In this document: positions 1 through 5,363 of the stretch, one piece after another
How the letters are laid out: every line of letters begins with the position of its first letter
Position numbering within the stretch: position 1 is the stretch's first letter
Assembly (NCBI GenBank): GCA_959021945.1
Contig: CAUEYG010000153.1
Coordinates: forward strand, 1-5,363
Source: an uncultured Eubacteriales bacterium
GTDB lineage: Bacteria > Bacillota > Clostridia > Peptostreptococcales > Anaerovoracaceae
Reading direction: 5' to 3'
DNA length: 5,363 nucleotides
The notes under the pieces: generated by a model
What the model was told of the DNA's origin: nothing
The model's input: the letters and a program-made list of their open reading frames with translations, nothing else
The model's database searches: none
Position numbers and translations under genes: made by a program

Positions 1-178
1 CTCGAATTTCCTGGCTATCTGTACTTACATATACTTTATCAATATACTGGCAGTTCATTGCTGCATCAATCGTCCAGTATACCAGGGGCCTACCGTTAAT
101 GGGTTTAATATTTTTTAAGGGGATGGATTTGCTTCCTCCCCTTACTGGAATAAAAGCAATATAGTTACTGTTTTTCAT
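1..178 (-). CDS. neuA: CMP-nonulosonate (sialic acid-type) cytidylyltransferase, N-terminal part
   Basis: Only the first 59 codons are in the window; the gene runs off the left edge. The protein would transfer CMP from CTP to a nine-carbon acidic sugar, the activation step before glycosyl transfer, in the cytoplasm. The start reads MKNSNYIAFIPVRGGSK, matching the nucleotide-binding N-terminus of the NeuA/PseF/LegF family: hydrophobic strand, then R-G-G-S-K (residues 13-17), then K-N (22-23), G-R-P-L (29-32) and V-S-T-D-S (51-55). The ATG lies 3 bases after the neuB stop codon and has only a weak Shine-Dalgarno-like GTGG, so translation is probably coupled to neuB. The adjacent NeuB-family gene strongly supports the role. 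Whether the substrate is Neu5Ac, legionaminic or pseudaminic acid cannot be told from this part. A related KDO cytidylyltransferase (KdsB) is less likely given the NeuB neighbour. Confidence 0.88.
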   Translation of the reverse strand, partial: MKNSNYIAFIPVRGGSKSIPLKNIKPINGRPLVYWTIDAAMNCQYIDKVYVSTDSQEIR

Positions 179-181
179 GTT

Positions 182-1045
182 CTACCACTTTAGTTTCTTT
201 CTTTGTACTTCTTCGATGTCTAACACTTCTTTTTCTTTATAACGTAAAGCTAAATACGTCTGATTCAAGTCAATCACCAGCTTCCGCATTTCCTCCGGCT
301 CCAGAGAAGCGCTGTGGTCGGTTCCTTTCCAGGTCTTATCCAGGGTAAAATGTCTTTCAAAGGTGGTAGCACCTAAGGTATAGGCTGCGATATCAATAGC
401 AGTACCGATATGATGTCCAGAAAAAGCAAGCTCTTTTACTCTTTCACCATATTTTTCTTTCAGTGTATTAATTTCCAACAAACATACATCTTCATAAGGA
501 ACCGGGTATCCCGATGTACAGTTATAGACCACCAGATCTTTATTTCTTCCATTCTTTACAAAGAGATCAACAATCGTATCCAATTCGTTGTGAGTAGTCA
601 TTCCTGTAGAAACCTGAATCTCTCCCTCATAATTACTACAAAGCCATTCCAACATTTCCAAGTTAGTATTGCATGCTGAAGGGATCTTAATAAACTCTGG
701 ATTCAGAGACGCAATTCTCTTAGCTGACGGCAAATCCCAAACAGAAGTACTATAAGTAATACCTATTTCGTCGCAATAAGTTTTTAACTCCCGGTTTTGT
801 TCTAAATCAAATTCTAAGGCCTCGCGATGCGCCTTATAAGTATCTCCATAGGAATTAACAGGATTCGGATGTGGTGCATTATAAAGTTCAGGATATCTGT
901 CCGCCCAGGTTTCAATATCTCTTGTCTGAAACTTTACCGCATCCACTTGGCAATAATCCTTAGCAATGCGAATAAAGCGCTTTGCCAGCTCCATACTTCC
1001 CATATGATTGCAGCCTATTTCTGCAATAACTCTTGGTTTATTCAT
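182..1045 (-). CDS. neuB: NeuB-family nonulosonic acid synthase, short form without SAF domain
   Basis: This 287-residue protein should condense phosphoenolpyruvate with an N-acylated hexosamine (ManNAc or a 2,4-diacetamido sugar) to form a nine-carbon sialic-acid-like sugar. Family motifs of the TIM barrel are all present: A-E-I-G-C-N-H (8-14), K-F-Q-T (38-41), K-I-P-S-A (120-124), S-T-G-M (146-149), C-T-S-G-Y-P (176-181), S-G-H-H (209-212) and E-R-H-F-T (230-234), followed by G-T-D-H-S-A-S-L-E-P (241-250). H212 and H232 match the two metal-binding histidines known in Neisseria NeuB. Family members are usually about 340-350 residues with a C-terminal antifreeze-like (SAF) domain; this one stops about 35 residues after the barrel signature, so that domain is absent. 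The stop is clean and neuA follows 3 bases later, so this is not an obvious frameshift. The ATG is supported by a strong ribosome binding site, and the N-terminus begins right at the first barrel strand. neuB is the generic symbol; a spsE, legI or pseI type enzyme is equally possible. Confidence 0.92.
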   Translation of the reverse strand: MNKPRVIAEIGCNHMGSMELAKRFIRIAKDYCQVDAVKFQTRDIETWADRYPELYNAPHPNPVNSYGDTYKAHREALEFDLEQNRELKTYCDEIGITYSTSVWDLPSAKRIASLNPEFIKIPSACNTNLEMLEWLCSNYEGEIQVSTGMTTHNELDTIVDLFVKNGRNKDLVVYNCTSGYPVPYEDVCLLEINTLKEKYGERVKELAFSGHHIGTAIDIAAYTLGATTFERHFTLDKTWKGTDHSASLEPEEMRKLVIDLNQTYLALRYKEKEVLDIEEVQRKKLKW

Positions 1046-1053
1046 CTATATTA

Positions 1054-1060
1054 CCTCTCT
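1054..1060 (-). promoter_or_regulatory. Ribosome binding site of neuB
   Basis: AGAGAGG on the minus strand lies 8 bases before the neuB ATG, a near-ideal Shine-Dalgarno sequence and spacing. It fixes the neuB start. It is clearly stronger than the site before neuA, which fits neuB being translated independently and neuA by coupling. Confidence 0.75.
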
Positions 1061-1081
1061 TTTTCTCTTGTTTATTCTGTC

Positions 1082-1110
1082 ATTTTATCATACTGCAGGT
1101 CTTCATACAA
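1082..1110 (-). promoter_or_regulatory. Candidate sigma-A-type promoter for neuB-neuA
   Basis: In the only sizeable gap of the operon (86 bases) the minus strand carries TTGTAT (1110-1105), a 17-base spacer and TAAAAT (1087-1082). The -10 box matches the consensus at 5 of 6 positions and is directly preceded by TGA, an extended -10 (TG-N) arrangement; the -35 matches at only 3 of 6. Initiation about 7 bases downstream would give a leader of roughly 30 bases, with room for the ribosome binding site. No strong terminator separates it from the gene before, so it would be an internal promoter adding to read-through. AT-rich DNA makes chance matches common, so this is tentative. Confidence 0.4.
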
Positions 1111-1131
1111 CTAACTAAGGCGATTTATACC

Positions 1132-1887
1132 TTAAGCTCTGCCATAGTCATCTTCAAATCGGACAATATCGTCTTCTCCAAAGTATTGGCCGCACTGAAC
1201 CTCAATTAACACTAACGTATCCTCCTCCGACTTATTGGTCAACCTATGTTTACAGCCTTTTGGGATAAACAGGTAGCTGCCGCCTTTTACATCGATGATT
1301 GAATCACCGATTCTTACTTCACCTATTCCATTAACAATAACCCAATGTTCTTCTCTTTTGTGGTGTAGCTGAAGGCTAAGCGCTGCACCAGGCTTCACAC
1401 TGATGATCTTAGATTGAAACAGATCATTAAGAATAGTAGTTTTATAAAACCCCCAAGGTCTCTGAAAGATTTCAAAATCAATCAAACTCCCATCTACATT
1501 TAAAAAGTCATAAGTGAAGTCCGGATAAATATCCTTTAACAACAATGCATGCATAGCAGACTTTGTAATAATATTAATCAGCTCTCCCTCATCTCCCAAT
1601 ACAGGAATGAATTTAATTGCTGTATTTTTAAAAAGGTCAATCGCTTCGTAAAATTCGTCATGCACACTTAAGGATACAAATTCCTTTTTATATCCATCTG
1701 CAACCTTATCTGTAACCTTAAAGTTTTTAATTATACATCTTCGGATATCACCATCTGTTAACGTCCCCATCGTTTTATGGTTCTGAGAATCCAGTACAAC
1801 TAAAAAACCTTTTTTGTTTGCATCTATTTTTGTTAATGCCTCCTTAAAAGTCTGATCTATCGTAATGGTAAAATCCCTCAACTCCAT
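1132..1887 (-). CDS. CBS-domain pair fused to a ManC-type (phosphomannose isomerase-like) cupin
   Basis: A 251-residue two-part protein. Residues 1 to about 118 look like a pair of CBS motifs, which in other proteins bind adenine nucleotides and act as sensors: the first ends in G-T-L-T-D-G-D-I-R-R (41-50), the second in I-I-T-K-S (106-110). Residues about 140-251 closely resemble the C-terminal cupin of ManC/type II phosphomannose isomerase: R-P-W-G (143-146), S-V-K-P-G (163-167), Q-L-H-H then E-H-W (173-182), I-P-x-G-x-x-H-R-L (208-216) and the end motif G-E-D-D-I-V-R-F-E-D-D-Y-G-R (237-250). Q173, H175, E180 and H214 form a plausible complete metal site. The nucleotidyltransferase domain that normally precedes this cupin in ManC is absent. 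Placement just before neuB suggests a role in making or regulating the six-carbon precursor, either as a hexose-phosphate isomerase or as a nucleotide-sensing regulator; this is inference. The gene starts 20 bases after the previous stop. Confidence 0.85.
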   Translation of the reverse strand: MELRDFTITIDQTFKEALTKIDANKKGFLVVLDSQNHKTMGTLTDGDIRRCIIKNFKVTDKVADGYKKEFVSLSVHDEFYEAIDLFKNTAIKFIPVLGDEGELINIITKSAMHALLLKDIYPDFTYDFLNVDGSLIDFEIFQRPWGFYKTTILNDLFQSKIISVKPGAALSLQLHHKREEHWVIVNGIGEVRIGDSIIDVKGGSYLFIPKGCKHRLTNKSEEDTLVLIEVQCGQYFGEDDIVRFEDDYGRA

Positions 1888-1897
1888 AACTCTGTTA

Positions 1898-1904
1898 CCT
1901 TCCC
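1898..1904 (-). promoter_or_regulatory. Ribosome binding site of the CBS-cupin gene
   Basis: GGGAAGG on the minus strand lies 10 bases before the ATG at 1887, within the 20-base gap after the preceding stop codon. It supports this ATG as the start and tight operon organisation. Confidence 0.6.
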
Positions 1905-1907
1905 TTT

Positions 1908-3176
1908 CTATTCATTCTGCAGAGGGTTGAAAAACACACGTTCTATAACCCTTTCTGCTGCATGCCCATCATCTAGATAGTTAAATTTATCATGAAACCT
2001 TTGATATTTATCATCGTAAGTATCATGCCCTTCTACAATAGCATTTATCAAATCATCCTCTTTTTCAATGATTTTACCTGGCAGTTCTTCCAGATCAAGG
2101 TAAAACCCTCGTATCTGATCTCTATATTCATCCAGATCATACATATAAAAGAAAATAGGCCTCTTCAAATTGGCATAATCAAAGAATGCGCTGGAATAAT
2201 CGGTAATAAGCATATCAGATATCACATATAGTTCTGTAATATCACCATAGCCGGACACATCATACACAAAACCTTCATAGCCTTTTAGCTTGACGGATTT
2301 AGCTACAAGGGTATGAAGCTTACAAAGAAGAATGTAATCCTGAGACAATTGCTGATTCCAGCGTTCCAAATCAATTTGCAGCTTGTAGACATATCCTTTG
2401 CCCGCTGTATATTGATTGTCTCTCCAAGTAGGCGCATACAGCAAGATCCTTCTTTTGTCATCTGCAGGAATTCCAATTGACTCTTTTATCTTGGCCTCGT
2501 CTTCTTTGGTATAATTAAAAAGGAAATCATTTCGAGGATATCCCTCTTCAATTAGTTTTACAGTTGGATTGGTGTGTTCCAGGTAAAAGGCACTTCTCAA
2601 TTTTTCTGTACAAAACCTGGACGGGGACAGCAAATAATCAAACTGCTTAGCATCGGAAGCATACCGTTTTTGAATATCTTTATTATTATTAATAGCGCCG
2701 CCGCCGCCTTCTACAATATCATAGCCCAAACGTTTTAGGGGAGTACCGTGCCAGCACTGAACTAAAATCTGCCCAGGTCTTTTATCGATATAGTCAGGAA
2801 TCCTCGTATTACAAATGAAATATCTGGCTCCGGCACAAGCTCGATAATGGGCCTCCGAACCCCGAGCAACACTAATTGCCGGTCCTGGGACCTCTGTCAG
2901 CGCCCTCCCTTTAAATGCCCATATCATTTTGTAATCTCGAAAGCGTTCATCCTGAATCATATACTCGTAAATTGCCTTTGGGCTGCACGCATAGCTGTCG
3001 CCCTGGTAAGCTTCAAAAACAATCTGCTTGTCATTGATGGTTTCCTGTGCAGCATATTGTCTGAATACTTTTCTCTTTTTTCTATTCAACAAGTTGCGGC
3101 TTACTTTACGAAACAATGGACTCTTTTTTTTCAGATATCTCCCGCACCGTTTTAAAAACTTTTGTTTCTTTGCCAT
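1908..3176 (-). CDS. CDP-glycerol glycerophosphotransferase-family protein (TagB/TagF-like)
   Basis: A 422-residue member of the family that transfers glycerol phosphate or related polyol phosphate from a CDP-linked donor to teichoic acid or capsule acceptors at the inner face of the membrane. Family landmarks in order: C-W-H-G-T-P-L-K (141-148), carrying the histidine known to be essential in TagF; G-Y-P-R-N-D (212-217); Y-A-P-T-W-R (247-252); K-L-H (286-288); T-D-Y-S-S (325-329) in the donor-binding region; and F-Y-L-D-L-E-E-L-P-G (358-367). The first 41 residues are very basic (18 Lys or Arg), fitting peripheral attachment to acidic lipids as in TagB/TagF; there is no signal peptide or transmembrane segment. 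It is about the length of a single-domain TagB-like enzyme, far shorter than polymerising TagF. The start is 2 bases after the upstream stop. The acceptor, and whether the donor is CDP-glycerol or CDP-ribitol, cannot be told from sequence. Confidence 0.9.
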   Translation of the reverse strand: MAKKQKFLKRCGRYLKKKSPLFRKVSRNLLNRKKRKVFRQYAAQETINDKQIVFEAYQGDSYACSPKAIYEYMIQDERFRDYKMIWAFKGRALTEVPGPAISVARGSEAHYRACAGARYFICNTRIPDYIDKRPGQILVQCWHGTPLKRLGYDIVEGGGGAINNNKDIQKRYASDAKQFDYLLSPSRFCTEKLRSAFYLEHTNPTVKLIEEGYPRNDFLFNYTKEDEAKIKESIGIPADDKRRILLYAPTWRDNQYTAGKGYVYKLQIDLERWNQQLSQDYILLCKLHTLVAKSVKLKGYEGFVYDVSGYGDITELYVISDMLITDYSSAFFDYANLKRPIFFYMYDLDEYRDQIRGFYLDLEELPGKIIEKEDDLINAIVEGHDTYDDKYQRFHDKFNYLDDGHAAERVIERVFFNPLQNE

Positions 3177-3178
3177 TT

Positions 3179-5113
3179 TTACACGCTCCTCTTTTTTATC
3201 TCTTTTATTGCCTTTTTATGTTGCGTGGTTACAATCCAATTCATAAGCCTGCGTTTGATCGTTCTTTTCCTGAGGCTGTACTTTCCATAATATCTCTCAT
3301 AAACAGCCACACATTCCATGTATTTTCCTGTATCATTAAGATTTTTTAGGCGGAAATATGTCATAGCCGGGCTGCTGGTGACACCATTTTCATTAAGGTA
3401 TTCAAAGATTTGATAATCTTTTGTTTTCACCAAATAGTAAAATAAATACAGTTTGTTTATTCCTTTTGTAAAGGGAATCAGAGATTGGGCGAGACGCTTT
3501 TCCTTCAGCAATTCTACTACATTGTCTTTTTCGAATAAACATTCTAAAAAAGAAAAAAGATGACGAAAAGCTTGTCTTTTCTTTTTATCTAAATTGATCC
3601 TGGCCAGATAATATTCCCGGCTTTCCGGCACTAGCAGTGTTATCTCAGGCTTTTCAATCAATTGAAACTGCCCTTTCTTATAAAGCCATTCAAAGTAAAA
3701 GTCCTGCAGGATCTTATCGTTTTCTATAAGCTTCATGGATTCAGTACTCTGAAAAAATTGATTCCTGCTTTCCTCCAGTTTCGTTGCGGCCATCTGACGA
3801 ATCCATTTTCTCACGTCCCCCAGTTCTATCGTCTCCGGTATTTCTTCTTTATACAATGCTGTAAGGGCGCTAAAATCCAACACATTTCCCATACAGCGAT
3901 TCACATATACAGCCTCCTGCATGAAATTATTCAAAGCAGAAGCACATTCCCGTTTTAATTCATAGTCCTCACTAGTAACAGTCTCAAGCTCAAGCTGAGA
4001 AAAGCGGTCATAAAATTCGGCCTCTGTACAATTAAGTTTTTCCTTCCACCGTAGCCCTGGGTCAATTAAGTTTTCCTTTATAAATTCAAAAAAATCTACA
4101 ATCCGCCCTCTACTTGGTTCCTTATAATGATAAACCTCTGTTTCTTGGTAACAATCCTTTACATAATGAAAGGCCAACGGGCCCTTGCACAATTCTTGGT
4201 AATGCTGAACACAGCCTGTACCTCTTAAGTGATCATAGGCCTCTTGCACTCTGCCTTTCCGTACATCAAAGACATCAATGGAGTCCAATCCATCGATAAT
4301 AATCAGCGGCAAATTTAATAACATAGCATCCAGATAAGCTGTACTCCAAGTTGTGATCATAGCATGAAAAGACGGCAAAATATCCTCCAAGACACAAGCC
4401 TCTTCAATCACCTTTAAATTTGCAGGATATGTGTGTATATAATCGGACAGTTGTTCTGAAACTCTATGAGTCACCTGCCCCTTTCCCTTTTCTTTTTTTA
4501 CATATCTAGGTTTTATGGTAAATTCCATGTTGGGGTTATTGTCTGCTATAGCAATAAGAGTATTGGCCAGTTGACGCTTCCCTTCTGCACCGTAAGGATA
4601 TCCGCCCTGGTCAATAACCAGCACTCGGCTAATTTCCTTATTAACCGGTCTTCTATTTTCTATAAGAGTATCATATTGAGGGTTCCCTATAGCAACACAG
4701 TTATACATCAGGCCATTATCTTTAAATTCCTTAAATTTAGCCTGTCCCAAAGTCAGAACTACGTCCGGATTATTGCGCATCAAAATAGAAGAAAACAATG
4801 CGGAAAAACCCACCATAAAAATATTTCTTTCCCGGATCTCTTTATATAATTTTCTATACTCCATGAATAAAGTTGGCGAACAGACTACTAAATCTGTTTT
4901 TTCCAGTTCCGAAAAATCAAATTCCTTAATTCCCACAGTGTCAATGCCACTTTGTTCATACATTTTGTTATTTATTTTATCAAATCCATCCCGTACAATT
5001 ACTGTTGTTTCATGGCCCCTGCGTTCCAGCTCTCCAATCAAGATGGGATAAGCATAGTTCATGGAGTCAAATGCAGAGATAAATAATACTTTCATTTTTG
5101 GTTTTATCCTCAT
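3179..5113 (-). CDS. Large putative GT-B glycosyltransferase-like protein with unrecognised C-terminal domain
   Basis: A 644-residue protein I cannot assign to a named family. Residues 7 to about 350 look like two Rossmann-type lobes of a GT-B enzyme: M-K-V-L-F-I-S-A-F-D-S (7-17), I-L-I-G-E-L-E-R-R-G-H (24-34), I-G-N-P-Q-Y-D (142-148), L-V-I-D-Q-G-G (165-171), F-T-I-K-P-R (198-203) and the donor-site-like block T-T-W-S-T-A-Y-L-D-A (254-263) followed by P-L-I-I-I-D-G (269-275). The order parallels the neighbouring glycerophosphotransferase, but its catalytic H-G-T-P motif and the His of the K-L-H block have no equivalent here. Residues about 351-644 are charged and helix-rich, weakly TPR-like near the end (555-610), with a very basic tail. 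No signal peptide or membrane segment. The ATG at 5113 is the outer boundary; the ATG at 5095 (M7) is at least as likely, since the conserved strand starts there and a GAGG lies upstream. A role in transferring a sugar to the surface polymer is inferred from context. Confidence 0.62.
   Translation of the reverse strand: MRIKPKMKVLFISAFDSMNYAYPILIGELERRGHETTVIVRDGFDKINNKMYEQSGIDTVGIKEFDFSELEKTDLVVCSPTLFMEYRKLYKEIRERNIFMVGFSALFSSILMRNNPDVVLTLGQAKFKEFKDNGLMYNCVAIGNPQYDTLIENRRPVNKEISRVLVIDQGGYPYGAEGKRQLANTLIAIADNNPNMEFTIKPRYVKKEKGKGQVTHRVSEQLSDYIHTYPANLKVIEEACVLEDILPSFHAMITTWSTAYLDAMLLNLPLIIIDGLDSIDVFDVRKGRVQEAYDHLRGTGCVQHYQELCKGPLAFHYVKDCYQETEVYHYKEPSRGRIVDFFEFIKENLIDPGLRWKEKLNCTEAEFYDRFSQLELETVTSEDYELKRECASALNNFMQEAVYVNRCMGNVLDFSALTALYKEEIPETIELGDVRKWIRQMAATKLEESRNQFFQSTESMKLIENDKILQDFYFEWLYKKGQFQLIEKPEITLLVPESREYYLARINLDKKKRQAFRHLFSFLECLFEKDNVVELLKEKRLAQSLIPFTKGINKLYLFYYLVKTKDYQIFEYLNENGVTSSPAMTYFRLKNLNDTGKYMECVAVYERYYGKYSLRKRTIKRRLMNWIVTTQHKKAIKEIKKRSV
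3186..3192 (-). promoter_or_regulatory. Ribosome binding site inside the end of the 644-codon gene
   Basis: AGAGGAG on the minus strand lies 9 bases before the ATG at 3176 and overlaps the last codons of the preceding gene, whose stop is 2 bases before that ATG. This arrangement indicates translational coupling of the GT-like gene and the glycerophosphotransferase gene, and supports the start. Confidence 0.7.
5107..5111 (-). promoter_or_regulatory. Ribosome binding site candidate favouring the inner start at 5095
   Basis: GAGGA on the minus strand ends 11 bases before the ATG at 5095. It overlaps the first codons of the longer reading (ATG at 5113), which itself has no convincing Shine-Dalgarno sequence in the preceding bases. 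The spacing is on the long side, so the site tips the choice toward the inner ATG without settling it. Confidence 0.45.
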
Positions 5114-5125
5114 ATTTTCTATATT

Positions 5126-5363
5126 CTATCGTAATGACGTGCTCTCATCTAACAGTCTAAAAACAAATCGGCCAAGGGCCTCTGTATAAGATCTGCCTTT
5201 GGGGGGCAAAACATATTTTTCTCGAAAGGTCCTTAGTCCACTAAAATCATATGGCTGCTCCAAAGCCTTTAGCAAATCCTCAGAGTTTGAAAAGACATTC
5301 TGGCCAATAGCTTCTTCTTTAAAAGAAATGTTAATCCCTGGATCCTTTTCATATTCCGATAAG
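5126..5363 (-). CDS. C-terminal end of a probable CDP-glycerol glycerophosphotransferase-like protein
   Basis: An open frame enters from the right edge and ends at a TAG at 5128-5126, giving the last 78 residues of a protein. The visible part starts L-S-E-Y-E-K-D-P-G-I-N-I-S-F and continues with I-G-Q-N-V-F-S-N-S-E-D-L-L-K-A-L, then a basic stretch and F-V-F-R-L-L-D-E near the end. This follows the C-terminal layout of the glycerophosphotransferase family: a D-x-x-E-Y-x-x-D-x-G-like segment after the donor site, a loop ending in P-G or similar, a 'tneEL' helix, and a final helix. The complete family member at 1908-3176 shows the same order at residues 347-415. The catalytic region is outside the window, so the assignment rests on this tail alone; another GT-B transferase of a capsule locus is possible. 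The stop lies 12 bases before the next outer ATG, placing it in the same operon. Confidence 0.6.
   Translation of the reverse strand, partial: LSEYEKDPGINISFKEEAIGQNVFSNSEDLLKALEQPYDFSGLRTFREKYVLPPKGRSYTEALGRFVFRLLDESTSLR

Noticed and set aside
182..1045. The idea that neuB is a truncated pseudogene.
   Set aside because: All catalytic barrel motifs are intact, the start has a strong ribosome binding site, and neuA starts 3 bases after the stop, so the short form looks like a real gene end.
827..1114. A 95-codon plus-strand frame spanning the neuB start and the intergenic gap.
   Set aside because: It is mostly antisense to neuB, and its only non-overlapping part is the gap that carries the minus-strand promoter and ribosome binding site candidates; no motif supports it.
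1116..1134. A short inverted repeat (TAAGG / CCTTA) at the end of the CBS-cupin gene, considered as a terminator.
   Set aside because: The stem is only 5 base pairs with a 9-base loop, overlaps the stop codon and is not followed by a T-run on the minus strand.
4466..4849. A 127-codon open frame on the plus strand, and several shorter plus-strand frames across the window.
   Set aside because: They lie antisense within strongly supported minus-strand genes, show no family motifs, have compositions typical of reversed coding frames (rich in F, I, S, H) and lack convincing ribosome binding sites.
3179..5113. Assignment of the 644-codon protein as a bacterial sialyltransferase of family GT52 or GT38.
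   Set aside because: Those families carry a D/E-D/E-G block and an H-P block; here the nearest blocks read D-Q-G-G and K-P-R, which is too weak to name a family without a profile search.

Overview
The window is AT-rich and densely coded. Every supported gene lies on the minus strand, so transcription runs right to left. It looks like the middle of a surface-glycan biosynthesis operon from a low-G+C Gram-positive bacterium, probably a clostridium-type Firmicute. That assignment is inferred from the AT bias, the strong AG-rich ribosome binding sites, the short gaps between genes and the two CDP-glycerol glycerophosphotransferase-type proteins. No species can be named from the sequence alone.

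In order of transcription the window holds: (1) the last 78 codons of a probable CDP-glycerol glycerophosphotransferase-like protein (5363-5126); (2) a 644-codon protein with a GT-B glycosyltransferase-like N-terminal half and an unrecognised helical C-terminal half (5113-3179); (3) a complete CDP-glycerol glycerophosphotransferase-family protein (3176-1908); (4) a fusion of paired CBS domains with a ManC/type II phosphomannose isomerase-like cupin (1887-1132); (5) an 86-base gap with a plausible promoter; (6) a NeuB-family nonulosonic acid synthase (1045-182); (7) the first 59 codons of a NeuA-type CMP-nonulosonate cytidylyltransferase (178-1). Apart from the gap before neuB, the genes are 2 to 20 bases apart, which suggests co-transcription and translational coupling.

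The two parts of the cluster suggest one product. NeuB would condense phosphoenolpyruvate with an N-acylated hexosamine to make a nine-carbon sialic-acid-like sugar, and NeuA would activate it with CMP. The upstream transferases would build or decorate a cell-surface polymer with glycerol phosphate, related polyol phosphates or sugars. The genes that make the six-carbon precursor (a NeuC-type epimerase, or the Leg or Pse enzymes) are not in the window, so the exact nonulosonate (Neu5Ac, legionaminic or pseudaminic acid) cannot be decided.

The most unusual points are a NeuB without the usual C-terminal antifreeze-like (SAF) lid, the CBS-cupin fusion placed directly before it, and the 644-codon protein, whose N-terminal half follows the glycerophosphotransferase layout but lacks its signature histidines. 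There are no RNA genes, mobile elements, CRISPR arrays or gene-free stretches over 300 bases.
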